A DNA stretch of 19,175 nucleotides, from positions 1 to 19,175 of the forward strand of contig JAYUSZ010000427.1 of NCBI GenBank assembly GCA_043755435.1. Direction: 5' to 3'. Source of the DNA: JANXSF01 sp043755435. GTDB lineage: Bacteria > Acidobacteriota > Terriglobia > Bryobacterales > Bryobacteraceae. Shown here piece by piece: positions 6,986 to 13,496 of the stretch. The position numbers and the translations under genes are program-made. Within the stretch, counting starts at the first letter, position 1; every line of letters starts with the position of its first letter. The notes below the pieces were generated by a model. The model had not been told where the DNA came from and ran no database searches. It was given only the letters and a program-made list of their open reading frames with translations.

Positions 6986-7288
6986 TCAGATAAGCTCAAG
7001 CCTTACTTTGCGCCCCAGCAGTTCAGCGGCTCTCTGTAGCGTCACCAGCGTAACGTTGCCGTTCGATGGATCGAGTAATCGGCTAATCTGGCTGCGGCTT
7101 GTGTGCATACGCTTGGCTAGGCCGTTGCGAGAAAGGCCTTGGGCCTTCATCGTCTCTTCGATTTGCCAAGCAAGCACCTCCTTGATGGCCACGGCTTGGA
7201 AGGCTTCCCGTGTTCCGTCTTGGTCTAGCACTTCGTCAAGGGTTGTAAAGCCACTGGTGGTTCTAGGTTTCTTGGCCGCCATGATCAT
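6986..7288 (-). CDS. higA: HigA-like XRE-family antitoxin
   Basis: A 100-residue Cro/C1-type helix-turn-helix protein. The DNA-binding unit is at 51-72 (GLSRNGLAKRMHTSRSQISRLL), followed by NVTLVTLQRAAELLGRKVRLEL. About 45 residues ahead of it, including EVLDQDGTREAF, match the HigA type found after Gp49/HigB toxins. The ATG overlaps the toxin TGA (7285-7288) and is preceded by AAGGAG, so translation should be efficient even though the toxin frame is disrupted. It would neutralise the toxin and repress the operon from sites upstream of the toxin, perhaps the direct repeats at 7651-7677. It appears intact. Confidence 0.88.
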   Translation of the reverse strand: MIMAAKKPRTTSGFTTLDEVLDQDGTREAFQAVAIKEVLAWQIEETMKAQGLSRNGLAKRMHTSRSQISRLLDPSNGNVTLVTLQRAAELLGRKVRLELI

Positions 7289-7636
7289 TGCTCCTTCAAA
7301 AATTCCTGCATGCGTTTGCGGGCAGTCTTCAGTTCAGTATCCGGTGTCTTCTGGGTTTTCTTGATAAAGCCGTGCAAAGCAAGTAATTGGCCGTCAATAA
7401 AGCAAAACAGGAGCCGTGCAATACGGTTTCTGTCAAGCCCGCTGCGTAATTCCCAAAGTCCATCACCAAGTGACCGGCACAGAGGCATCCCCACTGGCCA
7501 GCGGAATTGCACGCGCATCAGGTCCTGTCCACATAATATTGCGATCAGAATCGGGCAACCCCCGTAACCATTCCTGAACCACGCCTGCACCAGCCGGAGT
7601 TCGATAGAAGACGACCAGGATCTTGTGTGAAGTCAA
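7285..7636 (-). pseudogene. higB: Frameshifted HigB-like (RelE/Gp49) toxin
   Basis: The C-terminal two thirds is plainly a HigB/Gp49 mRNA interferase: PLCRSLGDGLWELRSGL, NRIARLLFCF, HGFIKKTQKTP and ARKRMQEFL. The expected N-terminus is in another frame: from TTG 7636 it reads TSHKILVVFYRTPAGAGVV, then EWLRGLPDSDRNIM. One extra base near 7531-7536 (around ATTATGTGGACAG) separates the two parts; removing it joins NI to GQDLMRVQFRW. A start at 7590 in the downstream frame would give an unrelated N-terminus. The toxin is therefore probably inactive, although the mutation is a single base and a sequencing error must be excluded. Confidence 0.8.
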
Positions 7637-7650
7637 AACTCATCATGCCT

Positions 7651-7677
7651 CATATAATGTTCATGTACCATATAATG
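7651..7677. promoter_or_regulatory. Paired 9-bp direct repeats upstream of higBA (candidate operator)
   Basis: CATATAATG occurs exactly at 7651-7659 and at 7669-7677, with starts 18 bases apart, so both lie on nearly the same helix face. Between them is GTTCATGTAC, a near palindrome. The block lies just upstream of the higB start (7636), where HigA would be expected to bind. On the plus strand each repeat also contains TATAAT, but without a convincing -35 partner. Confidence 0.35.
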
Positions 7678-7821
7678 GCCGTATCCGTCAAGAAGCGTTC
7701 TCATCACAGATCTGGAGTCTAATCACAATCGGACTTTGCATAACCGGTCATTAACGGTGACAGAAACGCATATATCCGCTACCCAAAACCAGATACGATA
7801 AAAGCTGAAGAAGCGCCAAAT

Positions 7822-8103
7822 ATGACCGCACCGCTTGACTGGTCACAATGCCCAGCCGTGGAAAGTATCCCCGGTAAGGTCAGCGGCGCTTGGGTGTTCA
7901 AAAATACCCGTATGCCCGTTGCCACCGTGTTTGAAAATCTGGAAGCAGGACTGAGCGTTGAAGAAGTAATGGAAGAATTCACCGTGACACGGGAGCAGAT
8001 CAACTCAGTGTTGCATCTTGCCGCCACCAGCCTTCAGGTGCCGCCTCCGTCCCCCAACATTCATTTGATGTTGTGCCCGATTGTCGTCCCCAACCGATTC
8101 TAA
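7822..8103 (+). CDS. DUF433-family antitoxin
   Basis: A 93-residue protein with the DUF433 core: DWSQCPAVESIPGKVSGAWVFKNTR, then PVATVFENLEAGLSVEEVMEEF and VTREQINSVLHLAATSL. DUF433 proteins are small helix-turn-helix antitoxins that normally precede a DUF5615 PIN-like toxin in the same direction. Such a toxin does follow in the same direction, but only as a damaged remnant at 8867-9119, after an oppositely oriented VapBC pair. The last 20 residues (VPPPSPNIHLMLC onward) are not typical and may be new sequence at the insertion point. The start is ATG 7822; the SD is weak. Confidence 0.82.
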   Translation: MTAPLDWSQCPAVESIPGKVSGAWVFKNTRMPVATVFENLEAGLSVEEVMEEFTVTREQINSVLHLAATSLQVPPPSPNIHLMLCPIVVPNRF

Positions 8104-8116
8104 CTGGCACGAGGGC

Positions 8117-8557
8117 TTACGGTTTTACTACAGTGAGTTCGGAAAACACTTCAAAGTCAGTCGTGTTAAACGTGTATATTCGCTCCAAGCCATTCGCTTG
8201 CATGGTGGCGACTATTTGCAAATCGTATATGTTTGCTCCAAGCACCGGACGGCGTTGCAACAGCCCCATCCATCCCGCAACCGCGCTCACTGGCAGTGGT
8301 AATACATGCAAACCCGGAAACGCCAGCAGCGACGAAATAACACCCAATGCGTCAACTGAGGATAATGGCGCCGCAACCCGGCGTGGGTTGGTGATGATCG
8401 AATAGAATTCGCACAATATCTGCGATGTGACGTAAAGGAAAACCGAAGCGTCTCGCGCAAAATCAATCAAGGCCCTTGCAGCCATGTGCTGCGGAGCGGT
8501 AGCGTCAATCGAATAAACCAGAACGTTCGCGTCAAGAACGCCAGGTTCAACGGACAT
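8117..8557 (-). CDS. vapC: VapC-type PIN-domain toxin
   Basis: A complete PIN domain of 146 residues. The acidic residues expected of a VapC ribonuclease are in place: Asp9 in GVLDANVLVY, Glu50 in ILCEFYSI, Asp112 in IYDLQIVATM and Asp134 in TFNTTDFEVF. Such toxins cut tRNA or rRNA and are held inactive by the cognate VapB. The first codons overlap the end of the antitoxin gene by 11 bases, a usual arrangement. It is the only PIN toxin in the island with both an intact frame and an intact antitoxin. The pair sits in opposite orientation inside a split DUF433/DUF5615 module. Confidence 0.88.
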   Translation of the reverse strand: MSVEPGVLDANVLVYSIDATAPQHMAARALIDFARDASVFLYVTSQILCEFYSIITNPRRVAAPLSSVDALGVISSLLAFPGLHVLPLPVSAVAGWMGLLQRRPVLGANIYDLQIVATMQANGLERIYTFNTTDFEVFSELTVVKP

Positions 8558-8768
8558 CGTCGTAGATGTCTCGCCGATGAAGGGAACCTATGGTTCCAAG
8601 CTGCAAAATTGGCAATTCTGGAGTTGGGCCTGCCTCATGTTTCAAGGAGGGCGTTAAAGCATCCGCCAGCACACGGCGCGCTACATTATCCGCGCTATCC
8701 CCCTGTTGGCTGGCCTGCGTGTTCAAGGCCACTTCCAGTTCACCGGTTACTTCAATGGTCAGCGTCAT
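8547..8768 (-). CDS. vapB: VapB-type antitoxin
   Basis: A 73-residue protein from ATG 8768, chosen because AAAGGA lies 5-6 bases upstream; a longer frame from 8795 adds nine residues without support. Residues 1-40 (MTLTIEVTGELEVALN, then ASQQGDSADNVARRVLADAL) resemble a ribbon-helix-helix dimer that binds DNA. The proline-rich middle and the acidic end (RRDIYDDVR) would wrap the toxin. It overlaps the toxin start by 11 bases, so the two are coupled. It looks intact. Confidence 0.8.
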   Translation of the reverse strand: MTLTIEVTGELEVALNTQASQQGDSADNVARRVLADALTPSLKHEAGPTPELPILQLGTIGSLHRRDIYDDVR

Positions 8769-8866
8769 GCGGTTCCTTTGCTTCTCTTTCAACAATACCC
8801 GAATATTAGGTGTCTGTCACGAGTTGAGGATGGTAGAATTCCGAACCTTAACATGAACAATGGTAG

Positions 8867-9119
8867 GTTGAGAGTTACGAGGTAGCCCACGCCCTCGGCC
8901 TGGGTCCGTTTTGCCGGCGAATATTTAGAAGAAGCCGGGTTCGATCTCCTCCTCTCGACCGATAAAAATATCCGTTACCAGCAAAACTTGAAGGACCGCA
9001 GGATCGCCATCGTCATCCTTGGCAATTCAGCGCGGCCAATGGTTCATCAGTACATCGACCGCGTCATTGCAGCAGTGAAAGCGGCGACTCCCGGTAGCTA
9101 TGCTGAGGTTAAAATCCCG
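8867..9119 (+). pseudogene. Damaged DUF5615 PIN-like toxin, former partner of DUF433
   Basis: Residues after 8903 read WVRFAGEYLEEAGFDLLLSTD, then KNIRYQQNLKDRRIAIVILGNS and a tail VIAAVKAATPGSYAEVKIP. These are the signature DUF5615 segments, including the STDKN acidic motif and RRIAIVILG. The piece just before, VESYEVAHALG, is in a different frame, and one base appears to be missing near 8899-8903. A stop codon (TAG 8864-8866) blocks it upstream, and the first 20-25 residues with the initial LxD strand are gone. The later part stays open to 9407 but is unlike the family after about 9150. It is a toxin remnant cut off from its DUF433 antitoxin by the VapBC pair. Confidence 0.78.
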
Positions 9120-9160
9120 CTTGCCCCGAAGCAGCCTTACAAGCGTAGAAAGTTTCTAGA

Positions 9161-9349
9161 TCAAGTTAAGGGTAGGTTTCGGGACAAAAACGCGATCAAT
9201 GAAAGCAGGGGTTGCGTAGTCCCGCTTTGTTGCCCCATAATGCTGGCAATAGCGATTGGAATCAAGTGGATGATTAGGTTGCCGCATGTATGCGCCACAA
9301 CGGAAACGGTCGCAAGCCACAAGCTAGACGCAACAATCGCTAGGTGCAA
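9161..9349 (-). CDS. Doubtful small hydrophobic protein
   Basis: A 62-residue frame from TTG 9349, 12 bases after the membrane-protein gene, with two hydrophobic runs (LAIVASSLWLATVSVVAH and LIIHLIPIAIASIM). It could be a tiny membrane protein co-transcribed with that gene. The start is non-ATG, the SD is poor and no family is recognised. It could equally be chance, since this stretch also carries the run-on of the broken DUF5615 frame on the other strand. Confidence 0.2.
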   Translation of the reverse strand: MHLAIVASSLWLATVSVVAHTCGNLIIHLIPIAIASIMGQQSGTTQPLLSLIAFLSRNLPLT

Positions 9350-9361
9350 GGCCGTCTCTTA

Positions 9362-10282
9362 CTACTGTACTGGGCGAAACGTCGCAGCTCGATTTGATGT
9401 TTGGTAAAGTCCTATCGTGTATGTACTACCAACGCCCAAAATCTTCCCGAGCTGCATTATTACGTTACCATCGGATCTGTCCCATGCGTAAAGGTCTTCG
9501 TCTTCCGTCGTGGGTTGCCCCATCCTTTTTTCAAGATACTGCATTACTTGAGAATAAACGTCAATTGCGGTTTCCTTGCTATGTGTCTCAAAGAAAAATG
9601 CAATCTTGTAAATGTTGTCGTCAACAGATCCAAGCGCCACCTTCCACTGCCGATTTAGGAAGTCTACTTCGGAGGCGTTGTAACATTTCTCGTTTCGGAA
9701 ATGACGCCCAAAGACCGAATACTCAGTTTCGGAGAACTCCTCCAGTTCCTCCTCTGATTGCATAGTTCTTATGGAAGTGTTTAATTGGTAACCGCCGATG
9801 CTAAGCGATGCGGAATTAACCTCGGGCTGAACACCTTCGCCTTGTGCTTGCGGTGGCAAATCAATGCCTCCTTGTTCGCAATTAATAGATTGCATAAACA
9901 TTTTTTGAATGGCACCAATTTTCGCCGATGAACGTGGCATGATAGCTGCTAGCAACGGCCACAGGAAAGCCAGCGTACCGGTGCCCCAGTCGCCATTCCG
10001 GCACACCATGAATGCAGCGATTGGACAAGTTAACCACTTTAGACTAACGAATGCTCGTCCTAAAAAAGCTAGCGTCGGATTGGCAAATCGATGCCCGATG
10101 AAGAGGGTCCAAACCACATTTGCGGAAGTTGTCACTATCATAACGGACCACCATGGGAAGATCAGGAGTGCAATTGGTGCAATGGGCTGCGATAAAAAGA
10201 TAGGCCATGAGCCCCACTCTACAGCCCGGAGCCATGTCCACATCACATTTTCATCGTGGGTGTGTTCCTTCGCGTTCCACAT
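9362..10282 (-). CDS. Membrane protein of unknown function with C-terminal soluble domain
   Basis: A 306-residue protein. Residues 25-115 are strongly hydrophobic and tryptophan-rich, with about three or four membrane segments (around 27-44, 46-64, 80-95 and 100-115). From about 120 to the end it is hydrophilic, with SEEELEEFSETEY, YNASEVDFLNRQWKVALG and a tail ending TFRPVQ; this part resembles no domain I know. The ATG is well supported by GAGG about 5 bases upstream. It lies just downstream of the recombinase remnant in the same direction and may share its transcript. It appears intact. A role in defence or stress sensing is possible from location only. Confidence 0.7.
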   Translation of the reverse strand: MWNAKEHTHDENVMWTWLRAVEWGSWPIFLSQPIAPIALLIFPWWSVMIVTTSANVVWTLFIGHRFANPTLAFLGRAFVSLKWLTCPIAAFMVCRNGDWGTGTLAFLWPLLAAIMPRSSAKIGAIQKMFMQSINCEQGGIDLPPQAQGEGVQPEVNSASLSIGGYQLNTSIRTMQSEEELEEFSETEYSVFGRHFRNEKCYNASEVDFLNRQWKVALGSVDDNIYKIAFFFETHSKETAIDVYSQVMQYLEKRMGQPTTEDEDLYAWDRSDGNVIMQLGKILGVGSTYTIGLYQTSNRAATFRPVQ

Positions 10283-10323
10283 GGTTGCCTCAAGCCAAGT
10301 TTAACTTAAGTTCCGCAAACCCA

Positions 10324-10727
10324 TCAAATTCCGATCCATTCGACTTCGCGGACGCTGAGGTCATCATTACGCCGGTCTTACAGGCCGATGGTTTTCGCGT
10401 TCGAGTGTCCGGCCATGCGTTGCTCCACTTCGATACGCCCGCCGTTCGTCAGGTAGTCCGTAATTCGCGCCGTGCAAAAAGTATGGCAGCCAATCGCCGT
10501 CTCAATTCCTGCATCCGAAGCCCGGCAAGAGACGTAATGCCCTGCCTTTCCCACCAGGGTAGGAACGCGCCGACAGCGCGGTCACAAGCGGCTCGCGTGT
10601 TTGGCTTGCGGATGTTGATGGTGAAAAATTCGACAAAGCGGAGCGCTAGCGGGTTTCCTTCTTTGGCGATGAGAGCCGGAAGTGCTGGGCTTAGAGTGCA
10701 ATCAACCGCGGGAACAAGCGAGATCAT
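10324..10727 (-). pseudogene. Tyrosine recombinase (phage-type integrase) with internal deletion and lost nucleophile
   Basis: The N-terminal core-binding domain is visible from ATG 10727: RFVEFFTINIRKPNTRAACDRAV and FLPWWERQGI. Near 10525 the sequence jumps, in a different frame, to the end of the catalytic domain: ASDAGIETAIGCHTF, ITDYLTNGGRIE and QRMAGHSNAKT. The middle, with the first catalytic Arg and Lys, is deleted. The HxxR box reads HTFC, so the second Arg is Cys. The nucleophile Tyr of the expected GLYDRR is TAA (10380-10378), and DRRNDDLSV continues after it to a TGA at 10324. With three catalytic positions lost the enzyme must be dead. It may be the former integrase of this island. 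Its start overlaps the stop of the PIN gene upstream. Confidence 0.85.
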
Positions 10728-11203
10728 AGCAGCCTGTTCTTTTCGTGTCTTAAATAGGCGGATAAGAAGTCGCTTGGTTTAACAACTTTGAGTTGTAGCA
10801 TCACCCAAATCTCTTCAGCCTTTCTTAGCAATCGCCCGTCATGGGTGATGAAATGCCGCCCGTACTTTGAGCTCTCGACAAGATGGAAGGCATCTTGGTC
10901 GTGTTGTCCAGATTTGGAGTTTCCTTGGATCAGTGTTCGTATTTTCTCATGCGTTGCATCCTCATCTGCGGTTAATTCCACTGGCATCGAGTAGACAAAT
11001 TCCTCCGCGAGTTGCTTCACTTCAGCAGGAGTGTTTGGATGTTCTATCTCGGACTTCACGGAGTATGGCAAGAGCAAAGTAAATGCGCCGCGTATCCTAA
11101 GAATTTCAAGAACGGCATCACCCTCTGGTCCCCCGGTAAGGTCCAGAAAGTTTGCATCGATGAAGTTGTTTCCGAAGCGTGGGTCGAGGTCGGGTACTTG
11201 CAT
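10724..11203 (-). CDS. PIN-domain protein, divergent from the SIR2 gene
   Basis: A 159-residue protein (ATG 11203; TTG 11206 is one codon earlier). It carries NNFIDANFLDL (Asp16), SVKSEIEHP (Glu52/54), QDAFHLVESS (Asp104) and HFITHDGRLL (Asp122). This is the spacing of PIN ribonuclease acidic residues and of the ITHD strand near the end. Unlike classical VapC toxins, no small antitoxin lies beside it. The nearest gene is the divergent SIR2 protein, with only 63 bases between the two ATG codons. It may be a solo nuclease, an effector of the SIR2 locus, or an orphan toxin. Its stop overlaps the ATG of the recombinase remnant. Confidence 0.78.
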   Translation of the reverse strand: MQVPDLDPRFGNNFIDANFLDLTGGPEGDAVLEILRIRGAFTLLLPYSVKSEIEHPNTPAEVKQLAEEFVYSMPVELTADEDATHEKIRTLIQGNSKSGQHDQDAFHLVESSKYGRHFITHDGRLLRKAEEIWVMLQLKVVKPSDFLSAYLRHEKNRLL

Positions 11204-11220
11204 CAAACGAACATATCAGG

Positions 11221-11267
11221 TCACCTCAAGATAGCCAAGCATAACCTCCTTTTGTAAAATGAGGTGA
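11221..11267 (+). promoter_or_regulatory. 8-bp inverted repeat that can cover the SIR2 ribosome site
   Basis: TCACCTCA (11221-11228) and TGAGGTGA (11260-11267) are perfect complements with 31 bases between them. The right arm contains the GAGG ribosome-binding bases and the first base of the SIR2 ATG. If transcription starts upstream of 11221, the mRNA could fold so as to hide the start site. Alternatively it is an operator shared by the two divergent genes. Confidence 0.4.
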
Positions 11268-13072
11268 TGCCTATCGACCCACTTGTTTCCCTGGCGTTCT
11301 CTGTTCAGAGCAACAAGGGAGTCTATGCACTCCTTCTCGGTTCTGGCATCAGTCGTTCGGCCGGTGTCCCGACCGGGTGGGAGGTAGTACTTGATCTCAT
11401 CAACAAGTTAGCTACTATTGAAGGCGAACAACCCGATCCGACACCGGAGCAATGGTTCAAAGCCCGACATAATGAAGAACCAAACTATGCAAAGCTCATT
11501 AATGAATTGACTCAGACCGCTGCGGAGCGTTCGGAACTGTTGAGATCATATTTCGAGCCTACGGAAGATGAGAGAAGCCAAGGGATAAAGAGCCCGACGC
11601 CCGCGCACCGTGCCATCGCAGAATTGATGCGCCTCGGGTATTTTCGCGTCATATTGACAACTAATTTTGACCGGTTGTTGGAACGCGCGCTCCGTGATGT
11701 GGGCATTGAACCGACAGTTGTCAGTACGCCGGACGCGATCAAGGGGGCAGTCCCACTCGCACACGCCCGGTGTACGATCATCAAACTGCACGGCGACTAC
11801 CTAGATTACAGACTAAAAAATACGCCAACGGAACTTGCCGTGTACGAAAAGCCAATGAATAATCTATTGGACCGCGTTCTAGATGAATTCGGATTGATCG
11901 TATGTGGTTGGTCAGGGCTATATGACACTGCTTTAAGAGCAGCCATTGAACGATGTCCAAATCGGCGATACCCCATGTATTGGACTGCCCGGGATTCTTT
12001 AGGCGATATTGCTGAGAAGTTGATCAATCAGCGTAAAGGCATAGTAGTCAAGATTCAGGGAGCTGACCAATTTTTTGCAGCCCTTCAGGACAGTGTCTTA
12101 GCGCTTGACAGTTTCCAAGACAACGATCCAATCAGTCAGAAGGTTGCGGTGGCTCGCATAAAGAAGTACCTTTCAGGCCCAGAGCATCGAATCAATTTTC
12201 ATGATCTACTGATCAGCGAGACGGAGAGGGTTACAGTGAAGCTTTCCGGTTCTGCATTTCCAGTTCAAGGAGTTCAGTATTCACCAAATCTGCTTGCGGA
12301 CCGATTATCTAGTTATGAAGACTGCTGCTCGGTGCTCTTGTCCATGGGGGCAACTGCTGCTTATTGGTCTGGCCCTGATCACTATCCGGTGATTTTGAAG
12401 TGTCTACGAAGACTAATTGAGGACCCTGAACCACCAAACGGGATCACCACACTGATAGATCTTCGGAGATATCCAGCGTTGCTCTTTTTTTATGTGACCT
12501 GCCTATCCGCCATCGCAGGCGATAACTATGCCCTCGTTGCAAGAATTTTTGAAGAACCAATCCGGCTGGAGCCCTACAGCAATACCGGCTTGCTAGTCAC
12601 TCTATTTCATCAGTACGTAGTTTTGGAAGAAAACTTTCAGAAATCTATTCCAGGTCGGGAGCAGGACTTCACCCCCCTGAGCAACCGGCTATTTGAATAC
12701 CTTCGCCCCTATTTCAAAGAATCAATACCAAGTAACTTATCCTATGAAAGCGATTTCGATTGGTTCGAATATCTTATCGGCTTGATTTACTGCTATCACA
12801 AAGAGGATTGGGGCGAACACGAGAAAGCCAAGGCCGAAGGCAAGGAGCTGCGGGGAGTATGGGGCCCTTTGGGGTGTTTTGTTCGACGTCATCCTTTCCA
12901 GCCCGAGTGGATCATCCACAAAATGGAAATCAAGAACGGACTTTTACCCGAGAGATTGGCGAAGGTGCGCGGAGCATTCTTCCCAGGTAATACCGGAGCA
13001 CACTCACGCCTTCTTTTGGCGAAGGAGGCCTTTGAGAAATGCATTATGTCAGAGGCAAGTCGAAGGCGTTAA
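11267..13072 (+). CDS. SIR2-domain protein, putative anti-phage defence NADase
   Basis: A 601-residue protein starting at ATG 11267 (GTG 11264 is one codon earlier; GAGG sits just upstream). The N-terminal 230 residues are a SIR2 fold: LLLGSGISRSAGVPTGWE (about 23-39) for NAD binding, LTTNFDRLLERAL (130-142) with the conserved Asn, IIKLHGDYLDYRLKN (171-185) with the catalytic-type His near 175, and LIVCGWSGLYDTAL (210-223). Residues 330-601 are a separate region with hydrophobic and aromatic helices that I cannot assign. Bacterial proteins of this layout occur in defence islands and several deplete NAD on infection; that function here is inference. It faces a PIN gene across a short gap and is the longest island gene. 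Confidence 0.85.
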   Translation: MPIDPLVSLAFSVQSNKGVYALLLGSGISRSAGVPTGWEVVLDLINKLATIEGEQPDPTPEQWFKARHNEEPNYAKLINELTQTAAERSELLRSYFEPTEDERSQGIKSPTPAHRAIAELMRLGYFRVILTTNFDRLLERALRDVGIEPTVVSTPDAIKGAVPLAHARCTIIKLHGDYLDYRLKNTPTELAVYEKPMNNLLDRVLDEFGLIVCGWSGLYDTALRAAIERCPNRRYPMYWTARDSLGDIAEKLINQRKGIVVKIQGADQFFAALQDSVLALDSFQDNDPISQKVAVARIKKYLSGPEHRINFHDLLISETERVTVKLSGSAFPVQGVQYSPNLLADRLSSYEDCCSVLLSMGATAAYWSGPDHYPVILKCLRRLIEDPEPPNGITTLIDLRRYPALLFFYVTCLSAIAGDNYALVARIFEEPIRLEPYSNTGLLVTLFHQYVVLEENFQKSIPGREQDFTPLSNRLFEYLRPYFKESIPSNLSYESDFDWFEYLIGLIYCYHKEDWGEHEKAKAEGKELRGVWGPLGCFVRRHPFQPEWIIHKMEIKNGLLPERLAKVRGAFFPGNTGAHSRLLLAKEAFEKCIMSEASRRR

Positions 13073-13496
13073 CAGCAGCGCAACCATCTGACTATTTGAA
13101 CTGCTTGAGAATCCTTAAGTAGGTTGGCGCAACCACAAAATCTGAAATGTCGAGGAGCTACTACTGCAGAGCGCGATCTATCCTCACCAAAAAGAAATCG
13201 ATTTCCACTCAAACATAGTGAGCATAAGTAACCCCAACCCCGTTCCTTCTCCAAATAAGCTCCCTCAAAAAACACATTCCCATCCCAATAAAATAAATAA
13301 TCCCCTCGTAAGTCCCCACTTACAAATCACTTACAAATCCCAATCAAACCGCCATCCACTCGCCCCACAAAACTAAGCTGGTAAACTTCCAATCAGAAAG
13401 ACGAATCCGTAAAATTCGCCTTAATGAGCTCGCAGCTCGGCGCAAGATCCTTGAAAACAGAATACCGTCCTCCAACATCCAGGGGGATCCGCGCAC
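13073..13496. other. Non-coding stretch between the SIR2 gene and pyk
   Basis: No convincing gene is seen in these 424 bases. It is A/T-rich around 13285-13345. A small hairpin GGTTG-GCG-CAACC lies at 13122-13134. The right-hand copy of the pyk-flank repeat begins at 13386. No T-rich terminator for the convergent SIR2 and pyk transcripts is obvious. Confidence 0.6.
13317..13338. repeat. Tandem duplication of CACTTACAAAT
   Basis: The 11-base unit CACTTACAAAT occurs twice with no gap (13317-13327 and 13328-13338), in the A/T-rich stretch just outside the right-hand pyk repeat. It could be a replication slippage product or part of the island junction. A third copy was not seen near the left edge. 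Confidence 0.6.

Larger units (their letters stand above)
5235..13385. mobile_element. Putative ~8.15-kb accessory island integrated in pyk (no intact integrase)
   Basis: The island lies between two same-orientation copies of the pyk 3' end and contains only accessory-type genes: six toxin-antitoxin modules in various states of decay, a tyrosine-recombinase remnant, a membrane protein, a PIN protein and a SIR2 protein. Reading leftward, the order is complete pyk, island, pyk 3' fragment. A single crossover between chromosomal pyk and a circular element carrying a pyk 3' end gives exactly this order. The limits are the ends of the detectable repeat. No short terminal inverted repeat or core attachment sequence was found. 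Confidence 0.6.

Noticed and set aside
8988..9407. A complete 139-residue gene starting at TTG 8988
   Set aside because: Toxin-like sequence continues upstream of this TTG in the same frame, so it is an internal codon of a broken DUF5615 gene. The last 85 residues are run-on.
10207..10782. Open frame of 191 codons on the plus strand
   Set aside because: It spans the antisense of the membrane protein start, the recombinase remnant and the PIN gene end, and no domain is recognised.
13122..13134. GGTTG-GCG-CAACC hairpin as a terminator for the SIR2 gene
   Set aside because: Only five base pairs, and no T tract follows on either strand.
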